A stretch of 64,000 nt of DNA from positions 1 to 64,000 of the forward strand of contig CAIQBG010000048.1 of NCBI GenBank assembly GCA_903870055.1. The letters are read 5' to 3'. Both the position numbers and the translations under genes were made by a program. This DNA comes from an uncultured Pseudomonadota bacterium (GTDB lineage Bacteria > Pseudomonadota > Gammaproteobacteria > Burkholderiales > Rhodocyclaceae). Each line of letters opens with the position of its first letter. Positions within the stretch are counted from its first letter, which is position 1. Under the pieces are notes generated by a model. The model saw only the letters and a program-made list of their open reading frames with translations. It ran no database searches and was not told the DNA's origin. This document shows positions 17,889 to 26,200 of the stretch, in pieces.

Positions 17889-18593
17889 TTATTTGAAGGT
17901 GTATTTGGCCCACCAAAACAGCACGTTACCGAAGCCTTCACCGCCGGGGATGTAAGCCACTTGTACATCGACCGGGCCATAGCCAATTGTAGCCATCGGT
18001 AAAATGCCTGGGGTTGGTGCGTAGTAGTTGATATCCGAGCGCGCGAACATGAAGACCGTAGCCCCAATACCGATTCGGGATTTCTCATTAATCGGGTTCC
18101 AGGTTGGCACCCAACCATAGCCGCCCATGTACATTGGTTTGGCGTGAGAGTCTCTAAACTCCATCAGGTACAGGCCTTCCCAGTTACCGCTTTTATTGTA
18201 CCAACCTTTGCCGATACCCCCGCCAGCCGGGTATTCAGTGTATTCGGCACGTTGTGAGGGAGAATAAGCGAAGGGTAGGTGATAGGTCCAGAAAGGCACA
18301 TATAACTCGACATCACCCTTGGTCCAGATGTCGGAGAGATGTTCTACGGTCGTATCCCATGCTTGGCCATACCAGGATTTACTCTCTGTGCTGGCTGGCG
18401 TTGTGCTGTCGGCAGTGCCAACAACGACAACGCTCTGTGGGGCCGCAGCGTTTGAAGCAGGTTGTGCCGAACTGCTATCCACACTGGTAGCTGGTGGCGT
18501 GGCTGAAGAATATTCGTCTTCTGCATGTGCGTGAACCGCACATGCGAGCAGTGTCGCTGCCAGCAGGCTTGAGAGTAGGCGAGAAGGTTTCAT
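17889..18593 (-). CDS. pagP: Lipid A palmitoyltransferase PagP-like outer-membrane protein
   Basis: 234 residues from ATG 18593 (a TTG three codons upstream is the alternative). A signal peptide (about 1-24, ending HAHA) is followed by a Ser/Ala/Thr/Pro-rich linker of about 45 residues and then the PagP barrel. Probable catalytic residues are H105, D148 and S149; the His-to-Asp spacing of 43 equals that of E. coli H33/D76/S77. GGYGWVPTW and IGYGPVDVQVAYIPG match the barrel strands. PagP moves palmitate from phospholipid to lipid A at the cell surface. The long linker is extra compared with E. coli. Sits between purH and purD. Confidence 0.93.
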   Translation of the reverse strand: MKPSRLLSSLLAATLLACAVHAHAEDEYSSATPPATSVDSSSAQPASNAAAPQSVVVVGTADSTTPASTESKSWYGQAWDTTVEHLSDIWTKGDVELYVPFWTYHLPFAYSPSQRAEYTEYPAGGGIGKGWYNKSGNWEGLYLMEFRDSHAKPMYMGGYGWVPTWNPINEKSRIGIGATVFMFARSDINYYAPTPGILPMATIGYGPVDVQVAYIPGGEGFGNVLFWWAKYTFK

Positions 18594-18613
18594 GGTGAAC
18601 AAGGGGCTAAGGG

Positions 18614-20218
18614 TTAATGGCGGAAGTGGCGGGCACCGGTGACAACCATGGCTAGGCCATGCTCGTCGGCGGCAGCGATGACTTCTTCGTCACGCATGGA
18701 GCCGCCCGGTTGGATAACAGCCTTGGCACCAGCTTCAGCCAGCACATCAACGCCATCGCGGAACGGAAAGAATGCATCAGAGGCTACGACTGATCCTGCC
18801 AGAGCCAGTTTGGCATTTGCTGCCTTGATGGCAGCGATACGTGTTGAGTCAACACGGGACATCTGGCCAGCACCGACGCCCAGCGTCATGCCGTTACCGC
18901 AGAAGACTATAGCATTCGATTTAACGAATTTTGCAACGCGGTAGGCAAAAAGCAGATCAGCGATTTGCGATGGTGTCGGTTGAACTTTGGTAACAACCTT
19001 AAGGTCAGATGCCTGAACATTGAACGCATCGGGTGTTTGTACCAGGAGGCCACCACCCACACGCTTCATTTCCAGGGCGTGATAGACAGGAGTCTCACCT
19101 TCCGGCAGCGGTACGGTTAGTACGCGCAGGTTGGCTTTAGCGTTGAGTAGCGCCATAGCGGCATCCGTGAATGCCGGAGCGATCAGTACTTCTACAAAGT
19201 GTTTGCGCTCATTCATGGCTTCGATCACATCGACGTCAACGATGCCATTGAAAGCAATGATGCCGCCAAATGCCGAAGTCGGATCCGTTTGGAATGCCTT
19301 TTCATAGGCCTTCAGGAGCTGAGTATCTACTGCAACGCCGCAAGGATTGGCATGTTTTACGATAACGCAGGCTGGTTCGCGGAAAGTCTTCACGCATTCC
19401 CAGGCCGCATCGGCATCAGCGATGTTGTTGTAAGACAGCTCTTTGCCGCCATGTTGCTTGTAGTTGGCGATGGTGCCGGCTGTTGTCGTGCTGTCACGGT
19501 AAAAGGCTGCTTTTTGCAGCGGGTTTTCGCCGTAACGCAATGTTTCTGCGCGATCAAAGGCTAGTTGCAGATGGCTCGGGAAAATCGACGGTGTTGGTGC
19601 AGCTTCGGCCGGTTTGTCTTCTGCATTGGCATCTAGACCGGTTAGCCAATTGGCGATGGCCGAGTCATAGCGGGCGGTATGGGTAAAGGCCTTCTTGGCC
19701 AGGCCAAAGCGTGTGGCCAGCGACAGCGCGCCATCGTTAGCCTTCATTTCTTCGATCAAACCGGTGTAATCGACCGGGTCGGTCACGATGGCAACGCCGT
19801 TGTAATTCTTGGCTGACGAACGCACCATGGCTGGGCCGCCGATATCGATGTTCTCGATTGCGTCTTCCAGCGTCACACCAGCTTTGGCCACGGTTTCGCG
19901 GAATGGATACAAATTAACGCAAACCAGATCGATGGTCGGGATACCGTGTTGTTCAATGGTTGCCATATGTGCGGGCAGATCGCGACGCGCCAGAATGCCG
20001 CCATGAACTTTCGGGTGCAGTGTCTTGACGCGGCCATCCAGCATTTCCGGGAAGCCCGTGTAATCGCCGATTTCGGTGACGGCCAGACCAGCATCGCGCA
20101 GCAATTTTGCTGTACCGCCCGTCGAGAGTAAGGCAACGCCCTGGGCATTGAGTGCCTTGGCGAAGTCCAGAACGCCTGTTTTGTCGGAAACGGAGAGTAG
20201 GGCCTGACGAATTTTCAT
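18614..20218 (-). CDS. purH: Bifunctional AICAR formyltransferase / IMP cyclohydrolase
   Basis: 534 residues, full length. It performs the last two steps of IMP synthesis in the cytoplasm. The N-terminal cyclohydrolase domain (about 1-200) begins [18 protein letters not shown] and contains [15 protein letters not shown]. The C-terminal transformylase has the catalytic Lys-His pair in [10 protein letters not shown] and the [11 protein letters not shown] segment. Downstream of fis with a 35-base gap, an arrangement typical of betaproteobacteria. Confidence 0.98.
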   Translation of the reverse strand: MKIRQALLSVSDKTGVLDFAKALNAQGVALLSTGGTAKLLRDAGLAVTEIGDYTGFPEMLDGRVKTLHPKVHGGILARRDLPAHMATIEQHGIPTIDLVCVNLYPFRETVAKAGVTLEDAIENIDIGGPAMVRSSAKNYNGVAIVTDPVDYTGLIEEMKANDGALSLATRFGLAKKAFTHTARYDSAIANWLTGLDANAEDKPAEAAPTPSIFPSHLQLAFDRAETLRYGENPLQKAAFYRDSTTTAGTIANYKQHGGKELSYNNIADADAAWECVKTFREPACVIVKHANPCGVAVDTQLLKAYEKAFQTDPTSAFGGIIAFNGIVDVDVIEAMNERKHFVEVLIAPAFTDAAMALLNAKANLRVLTVPLPEGETPVYHALEMKRVGGGLLVQTPDAFNVQASDLKVVTKVQPTPSQIADLLFAYRVAKFVKSNAIVFCGNGMTLGVGAGQMSRVDSTRIAAIKAANAKLALAGSVVASDAFFPFRDGVDVLAEAGAKAVIQPGGSMRDEEVIAAADEHGLAMVVTGARHFRH

Positions 20219-20253
20219 GATGACTATGCGGTAGGTTCAAAGATAAAAGAGTT

Positions 20254-20496
20254 TCAGAGCAGGCCGTGGTCGGACAGCTTCTTGCGGAGTGTGTTGCGGT
20301 TAATGCCAAGAATGTGAGCGGCAACAGTCTGATTGTTAGCAGCCTGGCGCATAACCACTTCTAACATCGGGCGCTCAACGCAGGTGATCACCATGTCATA
20401 GACGGCATTGGCCGTTTCACCATTAAGTTCGGTGAAGTATTTTTCCAGTGCGACCGTAACGGCTTTCGCTAGTTCGGAAGGGCTCTGGGTGCTCAT
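20254..20496 (-). CDS. fis: Fis-family DNA-binding protein
   Basis: 80 residues. The C-terminal helix-turn-helix NQTVAAHILGINRNTLRKKL (about 55-74) is the Fis/NtrC-type DNA-binding unit, preceded by the LEVVMRQA dimer helix. E. coli Fis has 98 residues; this shorter form is common in betaproteobacteria. Start overlaps the dusB stop by 4 bases, the conserved dusB-fis coupling. It likely acts as nucleoid-associated regulator. Confidence 0.95.
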   Translation of the reverse strand: MSTQSPSELAKAVTVALEKYFTELNGETANAVYDMVITCVERPMLEVVMRQAANNQTVAAHILGINRNTLRKKLSDHGLL

Positions 20497-21524
20497 GCGG
20501 CCAGCTCCTCATCAGTGGGTTCATTATTGCTGTCATAAACCAGATGTTCGTGACGTTGCCCCAGGCTGCTGAAGAAGTCTTCTACCATCGCGCGTTGTTC
20601 GCCAACAGAATCAAGACGGTTCATCTGATGTCGGAAAGCGGCTGATCCCGTTAATCCTTTGGTGTACCAGGAGATGTGTTTGCGGGCGACACGTACGCCA
20701 GTTTCCGTGCCGTAGAAGCCATAAAGGTCTTCCAGGTGTTCCAGCAGAATTGACTGGATTTCCGTAACAGCAGGCGGCGGTAATTTTTCGCCAGTGGCTA
20801 GATAGTGTTCGATTTCACGAAAGATCCATGGGCGACCTTGTGCGGCCCGCCCGATCATGACGCCATCAGCTCCGGTTCTTTCCAGTACGGCTTTGGCTTT
20901 TTCCGGGGTAGTGATGTCGCCATTGGCAATCACCGGAATACGGGCAGCGGCCTTTACGGCGGTGATCGTATCGAATTCGGCTTCGCCGCGATATTGCTGG
21001 CAGCGTGTGCGGCCGTGTACGGCCAGGGCACGGATGCCGCTTTCTTCAGCAATTCTCAGAATAGAAGGGGCATTTTTGTTATCAACGTTCCAGCCCGTGC
21101 GAATCTTTAACGTGACCGGGGTATCCGGTACAGCGTTGACAACGGCCGTGAGAATTTTGCCGACGAGCGCTTCATGCTGAAGCAGGGCGGAACCTGCCAT
21201 CACATTGCATACCTTTTTAGCCGGGCAGCCCATATTGATATCAATGATCTGGGCGCCACGATCCGCGTTGTACTTGGCAGCCTCGGCCATCATCGCCGGA
21301 TCGGCACCAGCAATCTGCACAGAAATCGGCGCGACTTCCCCATCGTGATTCGCCCGACGTTGGGTTTTGGCACTGCCATAAAGCAGAGAATTCGAGGTAA
21401 CCATTTCCGACACGGCCAGCCCAGCGCCCAGCTTTTTACAGAGCTGACGAAAAGGTCGATCGGTGACTCCGGCCATCGGAGCAACGAACAGATTATTTCG
21501 GAGGTGATAACCGACAAAATCCAT
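20493..21524 (-). CDS. dusB: tRNA-dihydrouridine synthase B
   Basis: 343 residues. FMN enzyme reducing specific uridines in the tRNA D-loop. N-terminal TIM barrel begins with APMAGVTDRPFRQL (15-28). Catalytic Cys100 lies in NMGCPAKKV; FMN-binding VHGRTR and ANGDI motifs are present. Coupled to fis by a 4-base overlap. A 121-base gap separates it from the ubi hydroxylase upstream, so it may have its own promoter. Confidence 0.97.
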   Translation of the reverse strand: MDFVGYHLRNNLFVAPMAGVTDRPFRQLCKKLGAGLAVSEMVTSNSLLYGSAKTQRRANHDGEVAPISVQIAGADPAMMAEAAKYNADRGAQIIDINMGCPAKKVCNVMAGSALLQHEALVGKILTAVVNAVPDTPVTLKIRTGWNVDNKNAPSILRIAEESGIRALAVHGRTRCQQYRGEAEFDTITAVKAAARIPVIANGDITTPEKAKAVLERTGADGVMIGRAAQGRPWIFREIEHYLATGEKLPPPAVTEIQSILLEHLEDLYGFYGTETGVRVARKHISWYTKGLTGSAAFRHQMNRLDSVGEQRAMVEDFFSSLGQRHEHLVYDSNNEPTDEELAA

Positions 21525-21645
21525 GACGGGCAGGCGATAAAGGCAAAATGGAAAGCCTTGTATTATAACCCGAAATTCGGTTCTTTGCCTAAAATTTAGT
21601 CAGTTTTGTTGCGGCGCGATAGGCAATGCCGCGCTTCTTCGAAAC

Positions 21646-22863
21646 TTACGGCCAGGCGCGGGCGCCCCAGATCATGCGGCGCGCCACGAAATGGCGCAGT
21701 GGACTAATGATATCCAGAGTGCTCAGGCCAATACCCCGCACCGTATTTAACAGCGGGAAAGGGGTCGAAAATGCGCGGACAATGCCATCGGTAAAGGCGG
21801 CTGCGCCATAACGATCTAGCTGGCGTCCACGTACATAGGGGCTTAGTGTGTGGGCGGAACCCGGATCCAGGGCATGACGTAAGTGCTGTGCGAGCAAAGC
21901 CGCATCGCGCAGGCCCAGATTAAAACCTTGACCAGATACTGGATGCAGGGTCTGTGCCGCATTGCCAATCCACAGTTCACGATTGTCCTGAGCAGGTTGG
22001 CGCAAACGTAGTTTCAAGGGGAAGCTGGCACGTGGGCCGACATCGGTAAAGCGGGCATGCGGACCAATGGCAGCCTGGATTCGCTCCAGGATTGCCTGGT
22101 CATCAAGCTCAAGCAGGGCCTCAGCCTCGGCTTCAGGAACGGTATAGACCACTGAAACACGTTTCCCATTAACGCCATCGACCGGCAGTAGTGCTAACGG
22201 GCCTTCCGGCGTAAAACGTTCCCAGGCGCGCTGCTGATGTCCTTCTGCTAGGCCAGCCTCAAAAATTAGTGCCCGTTGGCCGTAACCCCTGGCAATGACA
22301 CCCGTGCTGTTGTCGGGCGGGGTGCCTTCGGCATGAACGATCAGTCGGGTGCGGATTGTTCGGTCACCCAGTTGCAGCGTCCTGAAGAATGAATCTGCGC
22401 CAGCGTTTCGTTCAGCGACTTCAGCTCGGGTATGGTCCTGGCAGATGAGTTGTTCTGGATGGCGCACCATTGCCTGACGTAAGGCATCGTGCAGACAGCC
22501 CATTAGCGCCCCATAACGCACCACGTAGCCTAAGGCTGGTACCCGGTAATCTTTACGATCAATCAGCGTGCGTCCGAAGCCACTGTTCTGTGAAATATGA
22601 ATGGTTTCGATGGGGGTGCAGCGACCGTCTCCCAGACCGGTGGCGGTAGGCCAGGCGTTTTCTGGTGCCAGGAGTTGGCGGGCGCCTTCCGATAAGGCCA
22701 GCGCGCGTGGGTCTTGCCTGCCCGCGTCCAGACCGCGTTGTTCTAAAAGCAATACTCGATGGCGGGTGCCGGCCAGTAACAGCGCCAGCGTGCTGCCAAC
22801 CGGGCCGGCGCCCAGGATGACAATATCGTATTCGTTAATGGGGCTTGCGGCGTGCTCGCTCAT
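21646..22863 (-). CDS. UbiH/UbiF/VisC-family FAD-dependent hydroxylase
   Basis: 405 residues. Flavoprotein monooxygenase of ubiquinone ring hydroxylation type. The FAD-binding GAGPVGSTLALLLAG (18-32) and the second FAD motif, GNAAQTLHPVSGQGFNLG in the C-terminal third, are present. The usual middle motif GADG is replaced by HAEG (in LIVHAEGT), an oddity that could alter FAD or NADPH handling. Which ring position it hydroxylates cannot be told from sequence alone. Overlaps pepP by 4 bases, as in the E. coli pepP-ubiH-visC cluster. Confidence 0.88.
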   Translation of the reverse strand: MSEHAASPINEYDIVILGAGPVGSTLALLLAGTRHRVLLLEQRGLDAGRQDPRALALSEGARQLLAPENAWPTATGLGDGRCTPIETIHISQNSGFGRTLIDRKDYRVPALGYVVRYGALMGCLHDALRQAMVRHPEQLICQDHTRAEVAERNAGADSFFRTLQLGDRTIRTRLIVHAEGTPPDNSTGVIARGYGQRALIFEAGLAEGHQQRAWERFTPEGPLALLPVDGVNGKRVSVVYTVPEAEAEALLELDDQAILERIQAAIGPHARFTDVGPRASFPLKLRLRQPAQDNRELWIGNAAQTLHPVSGQGFNLGLRDAALLAQHLRHALDPGSAHTLSPYVRGRQLDRYGAAAFTDGIVRAFSTPFPLLNTVRGIGLSTLDIISPLRHFVARRMIWGARAWP

Positions 22864-24227
22864 GATTCGTTAGCCATGAGGCTTTCGATGTCTGCAATTG
22901 TTTTTGGCGCATCCATTGTCATGATGCGGCAGCCGTTATCCGTCACAACGACATCATCTTCGATACGTATACCGATATTCTGAAAGGCTGCAGGCACGTC
23001 ATCCGCAGGTCTGACATAAAAGCCTGGTTCAATGGTGAGTGTCATGCCACTTTGCAAAGCAACCCATTCGTTATCTTCATGATAGGGCCCCGCATCATGC
23101 ACATCCAGACCTAGCCAGTGGCTGGTTCGGTGCATATAGAAACGGCGGAAGTCGCCCGATTCAATCACAGAATCCACAGTGCCATTGCAGAGTTTCAAGT
23201 CGATCATGCCCTGAACAAGTACACGCACGGCGGCGTCATGCGGCGCATGGAATGCGGCGCCTGGGCATGTTGCTGCAATGGCGGCATCTTGCGCTGCCAG
23301 AGTGATTGCATACAGGTCCCGTTGTGCGGCAGTGAATTTTCCATTGACCGGGAAGGTTCGGGTGATGTCTGAGGCGTAGCCACTCACTTCGCAGCCGGCA
23401 TCGATGAGGACCAGTTCGCCATCGCGTAGGGGCTGATTGTTCGCGGTGTAATGGAGCACACAGGCGTTGGCGCCTCCGGCAATAATGGCCGGGTAGGAGG
23501 GCGGATGGCCACCCGCTTGCAGAAAGCTATATTGCAATTGGGCATCCAGCTGGTATTCGTAAACTCCTGGTTGGCAGGCACGCATAGCACGACGGTGCGC
23601 ATTGGCAGCAATATCTGCAGCACGTTGCATCAGCACTATTTCACCGGCGTCTTTATTGCGGCGCATGGGTTCTACCAGCGCACGCCAGTCAGCAACGACA
23701 GTTGGCGCTTGTTTGCCAGCACGAGATTGTGCCCGTGCCTGTTCCAGCCATTGACCGACACGTATATCCCATTGGGTATTGCCCCCCAGGCTATGCCAAA
23801 GCGTTTGCGCACCGATCAGGTGTTCGCTAACAACCCGATCAAGATCATCGAGATCGTAGGCGGCATCAAAAGCAAAAATTTCTCGGGCAGCTTCGGGGCC
23901 AAAGCGAAAGCCTTCCCATAGCTCACGCTCTTCATTTTTGGCTCGACAGAACAACAGGCTTTGCGGTGTATCGGAAACTAAAAGTACCAGTACGGCATCG
24001 GGTTCTTCAAAGCCGGTGAGGTACCAGAAATTGCTATCGAAACGGAAGGGGTGATGGGTGTCCCGGTTGCGAATCAATTCTGTTGACGTTGGGATGACGG
24101 CAACGCCACGTCCTTTCTTATGCATTTCCAGCAGCACCTGCTGGCGACGGCGGACAAAGGGTGTCGCGTCAAAAGCTTTGGGTGCAAGCGGTGCCAATGG
24201 GTGCGGGAGTAGACGATGGGCGGACAT
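22860..24227 (-). CDS. pepP: Xaa-Pro aminopeptidase
   Basis: 455 residues from ATG 24227 (a TTG at 24269 would add 14). The N-terminal AMP_N domain is followed by a metallopeptidase M24 pita-bread domain. Metal ligands: Asp in LIDAGCEVSGY, Asp in ASDITRTFP, His in HWLGLDVHDAG, Glu in TIEPGFYV and Glu in RIEDDVVV. It removes N-terminal residues preceding proline in cytoplasmic peptides. Co-directional and coupled with the ubi hydroxylase. Confidence 0.96.
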   Translation of the reverse strand: MSAHRLLPHPLAPLAPKAFDATPFVRRRQQVLLEMHKKGRGVAVIPTSTELIRNRDTHHPFRFDSNFWYLTGFEEPDAVLVLLVSDTPQSLLFCRAKNEERELWEGFRFGPEAAREIFAFDAAYDLDDLDRVVSEHLIGAQTLWHSLGGNTQWDIRVGQWLEQARAQSRAGKQAPTVVADWRALVEPMRRNKDAGEIVLMQRAADIAANAHRRAMRACQPGVYEYQLDAQLQYSFLQAGGHPPSYPAIIAGGANACVLHYTANNQPLRDGELVLIDAGCEVSGYASDITRTFPVNGKFTAAQRDLYAITLAAQDAAIAATCPGAAFHAPHDAAVRVLVQGMIDLKLCNGTVDSVIESGDFRRFYMHRTSHWLGLDVHDAGPYHEDNEWVALQSGMTLTIEPGFYVRPADDVPAAFQNIGIRIEDDVVVTDNGCRIMTMDAPKTIADIESLMANES

Positions 24228-24274
24228 TATGTGTGATCGTAAAAGTGTTTTCTGATCATACGCCTGCAAAAAGT

Positions 24275-24967
24275 CTATGGGGCTTGGTTTGCACGCAATT
24301 CAGCATCTAATGCTGCCAGGCGGTCTGGCGTGCCAACATCTTCCCAGCGACCATGGTGATGTTCGCCACTGACGCGGTGTTCGACCATGGCTGCGCGCAA
24401 GAGAGGCGCTAATTTTGCCGGTTCCCCAGCAGTGAGGCTTTTAAACAAGCTGGGTCGGTAGAAACCAATTCCGGCAAAGGTGAGCGTGGGCATTGCGGCA
24501 GTTTTATCGCTGACGCGCTGTTTTTGTAATGCAAAGTCACCTGTAGGGTGCTGCAATGGATTGTCAACGAGTACCAGATGGGCTAGATCTTGCTGAGCCA
24601 TGCGCATGGATTGAATCGGCCAGTCGCAGTAGATGTCGCCATTAATCACTAGAAACGGATCATCGTTTCCAGTATCCAGATGTGGCAGTGCCTGGCAAAT
24701 ACCACCGGCTGTTTCAAGTGCACCGACTGGTTCTGGCGACCAGGTGATCGAAAGCCCCCATTGCGCGCCGTTGCCAAGCGTAGCAAGCAGTTGTTCGCCT
24801 AGGTGCGCATGGTTGATGACGATGTCTTTGAAGCCGGCGGCCGCTAGGCGTTCCAGGTGATAAACAATGAGCGGTTTGTCAGCGGCCGGTAACAACGGTT
24901 TTGGGCAGTGGTCGGTGAGCGGGCGCATGCGCTCGCCTCTACCCGCTGCCAGTATCATCGCGCGCAT
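24275..24967 (-). CDS. murU: N-acetylmuramate alpha-1-phosphate uridylyltransferase (MurU)
   Basis: 230 residues, nucleotidyltransferase fold. The N-terminal signature MILAAGRGERMRPLTD and KPLLPAADKPLIVYHLERL, plus INGDIYCDW for metal binding, fit MurU. With AmgK it forms the peptidoglycan recycling shortcut that converts MurNAc to UDP-MurNAc and bypasses MurA, which lowers fosfomycin sensitivity in Pseudomonas putida. It lies 9 bases downstream of the kinase gene, the usual amgK-murU pair. A mannose-1-phosphate guanylyltransferase-like role is the generic alternative. Confidence 0.9.
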   Translation of the reverse strand: MRAMILAAGRGERMRPLTDHCPKPLLPAADKPLIVYHLERLAAAGFKDIVINHAHLGEQLLATLGNGAQWGLSITWSPEPVGALETAGGICQALPHLDTGNDDPFLVINGDIYCDWPIQSMRMAQQDLAHLVLVDNPLQHPTGDFALQKQRVSDKTAAMPTLTFAGIGFYRPSLFKSLTAGEPAKLAPLLRAAMVEHRVSGEHHHGRWEDVGTPDRLAALDAELRANQAP

Positions 24968-24976
24968 GGTCGTGCC

Positions 24977-26005
24977 TTAGAAGGTGTAACCGATCTGTAG
25001 GTCACGTGGCGAAAGGCGCTCAAGAATAGGAACCAGTGGGCGCAATTCGGCGTAACGTTCGGCGGTGCGATAGGCGTAATTAAAGAAACGGGGCAAATCT
25101 TCTAGGTAATGTGTCTTGCCATCACGGTAATTCAGGCGGCAGAAGATGCCTAGCACCTTCAGATGACGTTGCAGCCCCATGAATTCGTAAGCGCGCCAGA
25201 AATCACCAAAATCGGCATGAACCGGGAGTCCGGCCTTGCGGGCCTGTTCCCAGTAACGGATCACCCAATCCAGCTCGCGCGCTTCATCCCAGGAGATAAA
25301 CGCATCACGGAATAGTGACACGACGTCATAAGTGATCGGGCCGTAGACGGCATCCTGAAAATCCAGGATGGCAGGTGTGGATAGATCGTCCGTGAGCATC
25401 ATATTGCGCGGCATGTAGTCACGGTGAACAAAGACCTGGGGTTGGGCCAGCGCAGAAGTCACCAGTGCTTCCATGACACCATTAAGCCAGCCTTGTTCTT
25501 TTTCCGTCAGCTCGATGCCGGCGTGGCGTGCGACACACCATTCTGGAAAGATTGCCAGTTCACGGCGAAGCAGCGCATCATCATAGGCGGGCAGAATGTC
25601 CGCCTTCGAGCTTAGCTGCCACTTAATGAGTGCTTGGGTGGCGCCACGCATTAGGGTGTCTGCAGTACTAACATCGGCTGCGTGAAGTGTTTTTAGGTAG
25701 CCGGTGCTTCCTAAGTCATTGAGCAGTAGGTAACCATTGTCAGTATCTGCTGCCAGGATTTTGGGTGCGACAATCTGGGCATCAGCCATCAGGCCTGCAA
25801 TCTGAACGAAGGCTCGTACATCTTCCTTGTCAGGTGGCGCGTCCATCAGAATGGCTGTTTCACCATTAGGCCAGGTCACCCGAAAGTAGCGACGGAAGCT
25901 GGCATCCGCGGAAGCTGGTGCCAGGACGGGTAGGCCCGGGTGCAGTTGGCTTTGGGCGGTAAATTCGGTACCTGCAAGCAAGCGGGCATCAATCATCGTG
26001 TTCAT
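24977..26005 (-). CDS. amgK: Anomeric MurNAc/GlcNAc kinase (AmgK), aminoglycoside-phosphotransferase fold
   Basis: 342 residues from ATG 26005; TTG at 26026 is an alternative start. Kinase motifs: catalytic HRDYMPRNMML (about 200-210) and metal-binding ILDFQDAVYGP. It phosphorylates the anomeric carbon of MurNAc, feeding MurU. The pair sits divergent to lptD, the arrangement found in many pseudomonads and betaproteobacteria, linking wall recycling and outer-membrane assembly loci. Confidence 0.9.
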   Translation of the reverse strand: MNTMIDARLLAGTEFTAQSQLHPGLPVLAPASADASFRRYFRVTWPNGETAILMDAPPDKEDVRAFVQIAGLMADAQIVAPKILAADTDNGYLLLNDLGSTGYLKTLHAADVSTADTLMRGATQALIKWQLSSKADILPAYDDALLRRELAIFPEWCVARHAGIELTEKEQGWLNGVMEALVTSALAQPQVFVHRDYMPRNMMLTDDLSTPAILDFQDAVYGPITYDVVSLFRDAFISWDEARELDWVIRYWEQARKAGLPVHADFGDFWRAYEFMGLQRHLKVLGIFCRLNYRDGKTHYLEDLPRFFNYAYRTAERYAELRPLVPILERLSPRDLQIGYTF

Positions 26006-26200
26006 AGTGACCAAGGAGGAGCCCAAAGGCGTCTTTAAAGGGTAAAAATGCTAGAATTGACCCTATTTTACCTTGTGCGAGCAGGTGGCAGAAAGAAGCT
26101 GCTTTTCGCACCCCTCTGGAATTGATTGTTGTCCCTTGCTGTGGCTTCCCGTTTGCCTGAATTCTCTCCCAAATTAGTGACCCAGGGTGCATTTGCGCCT

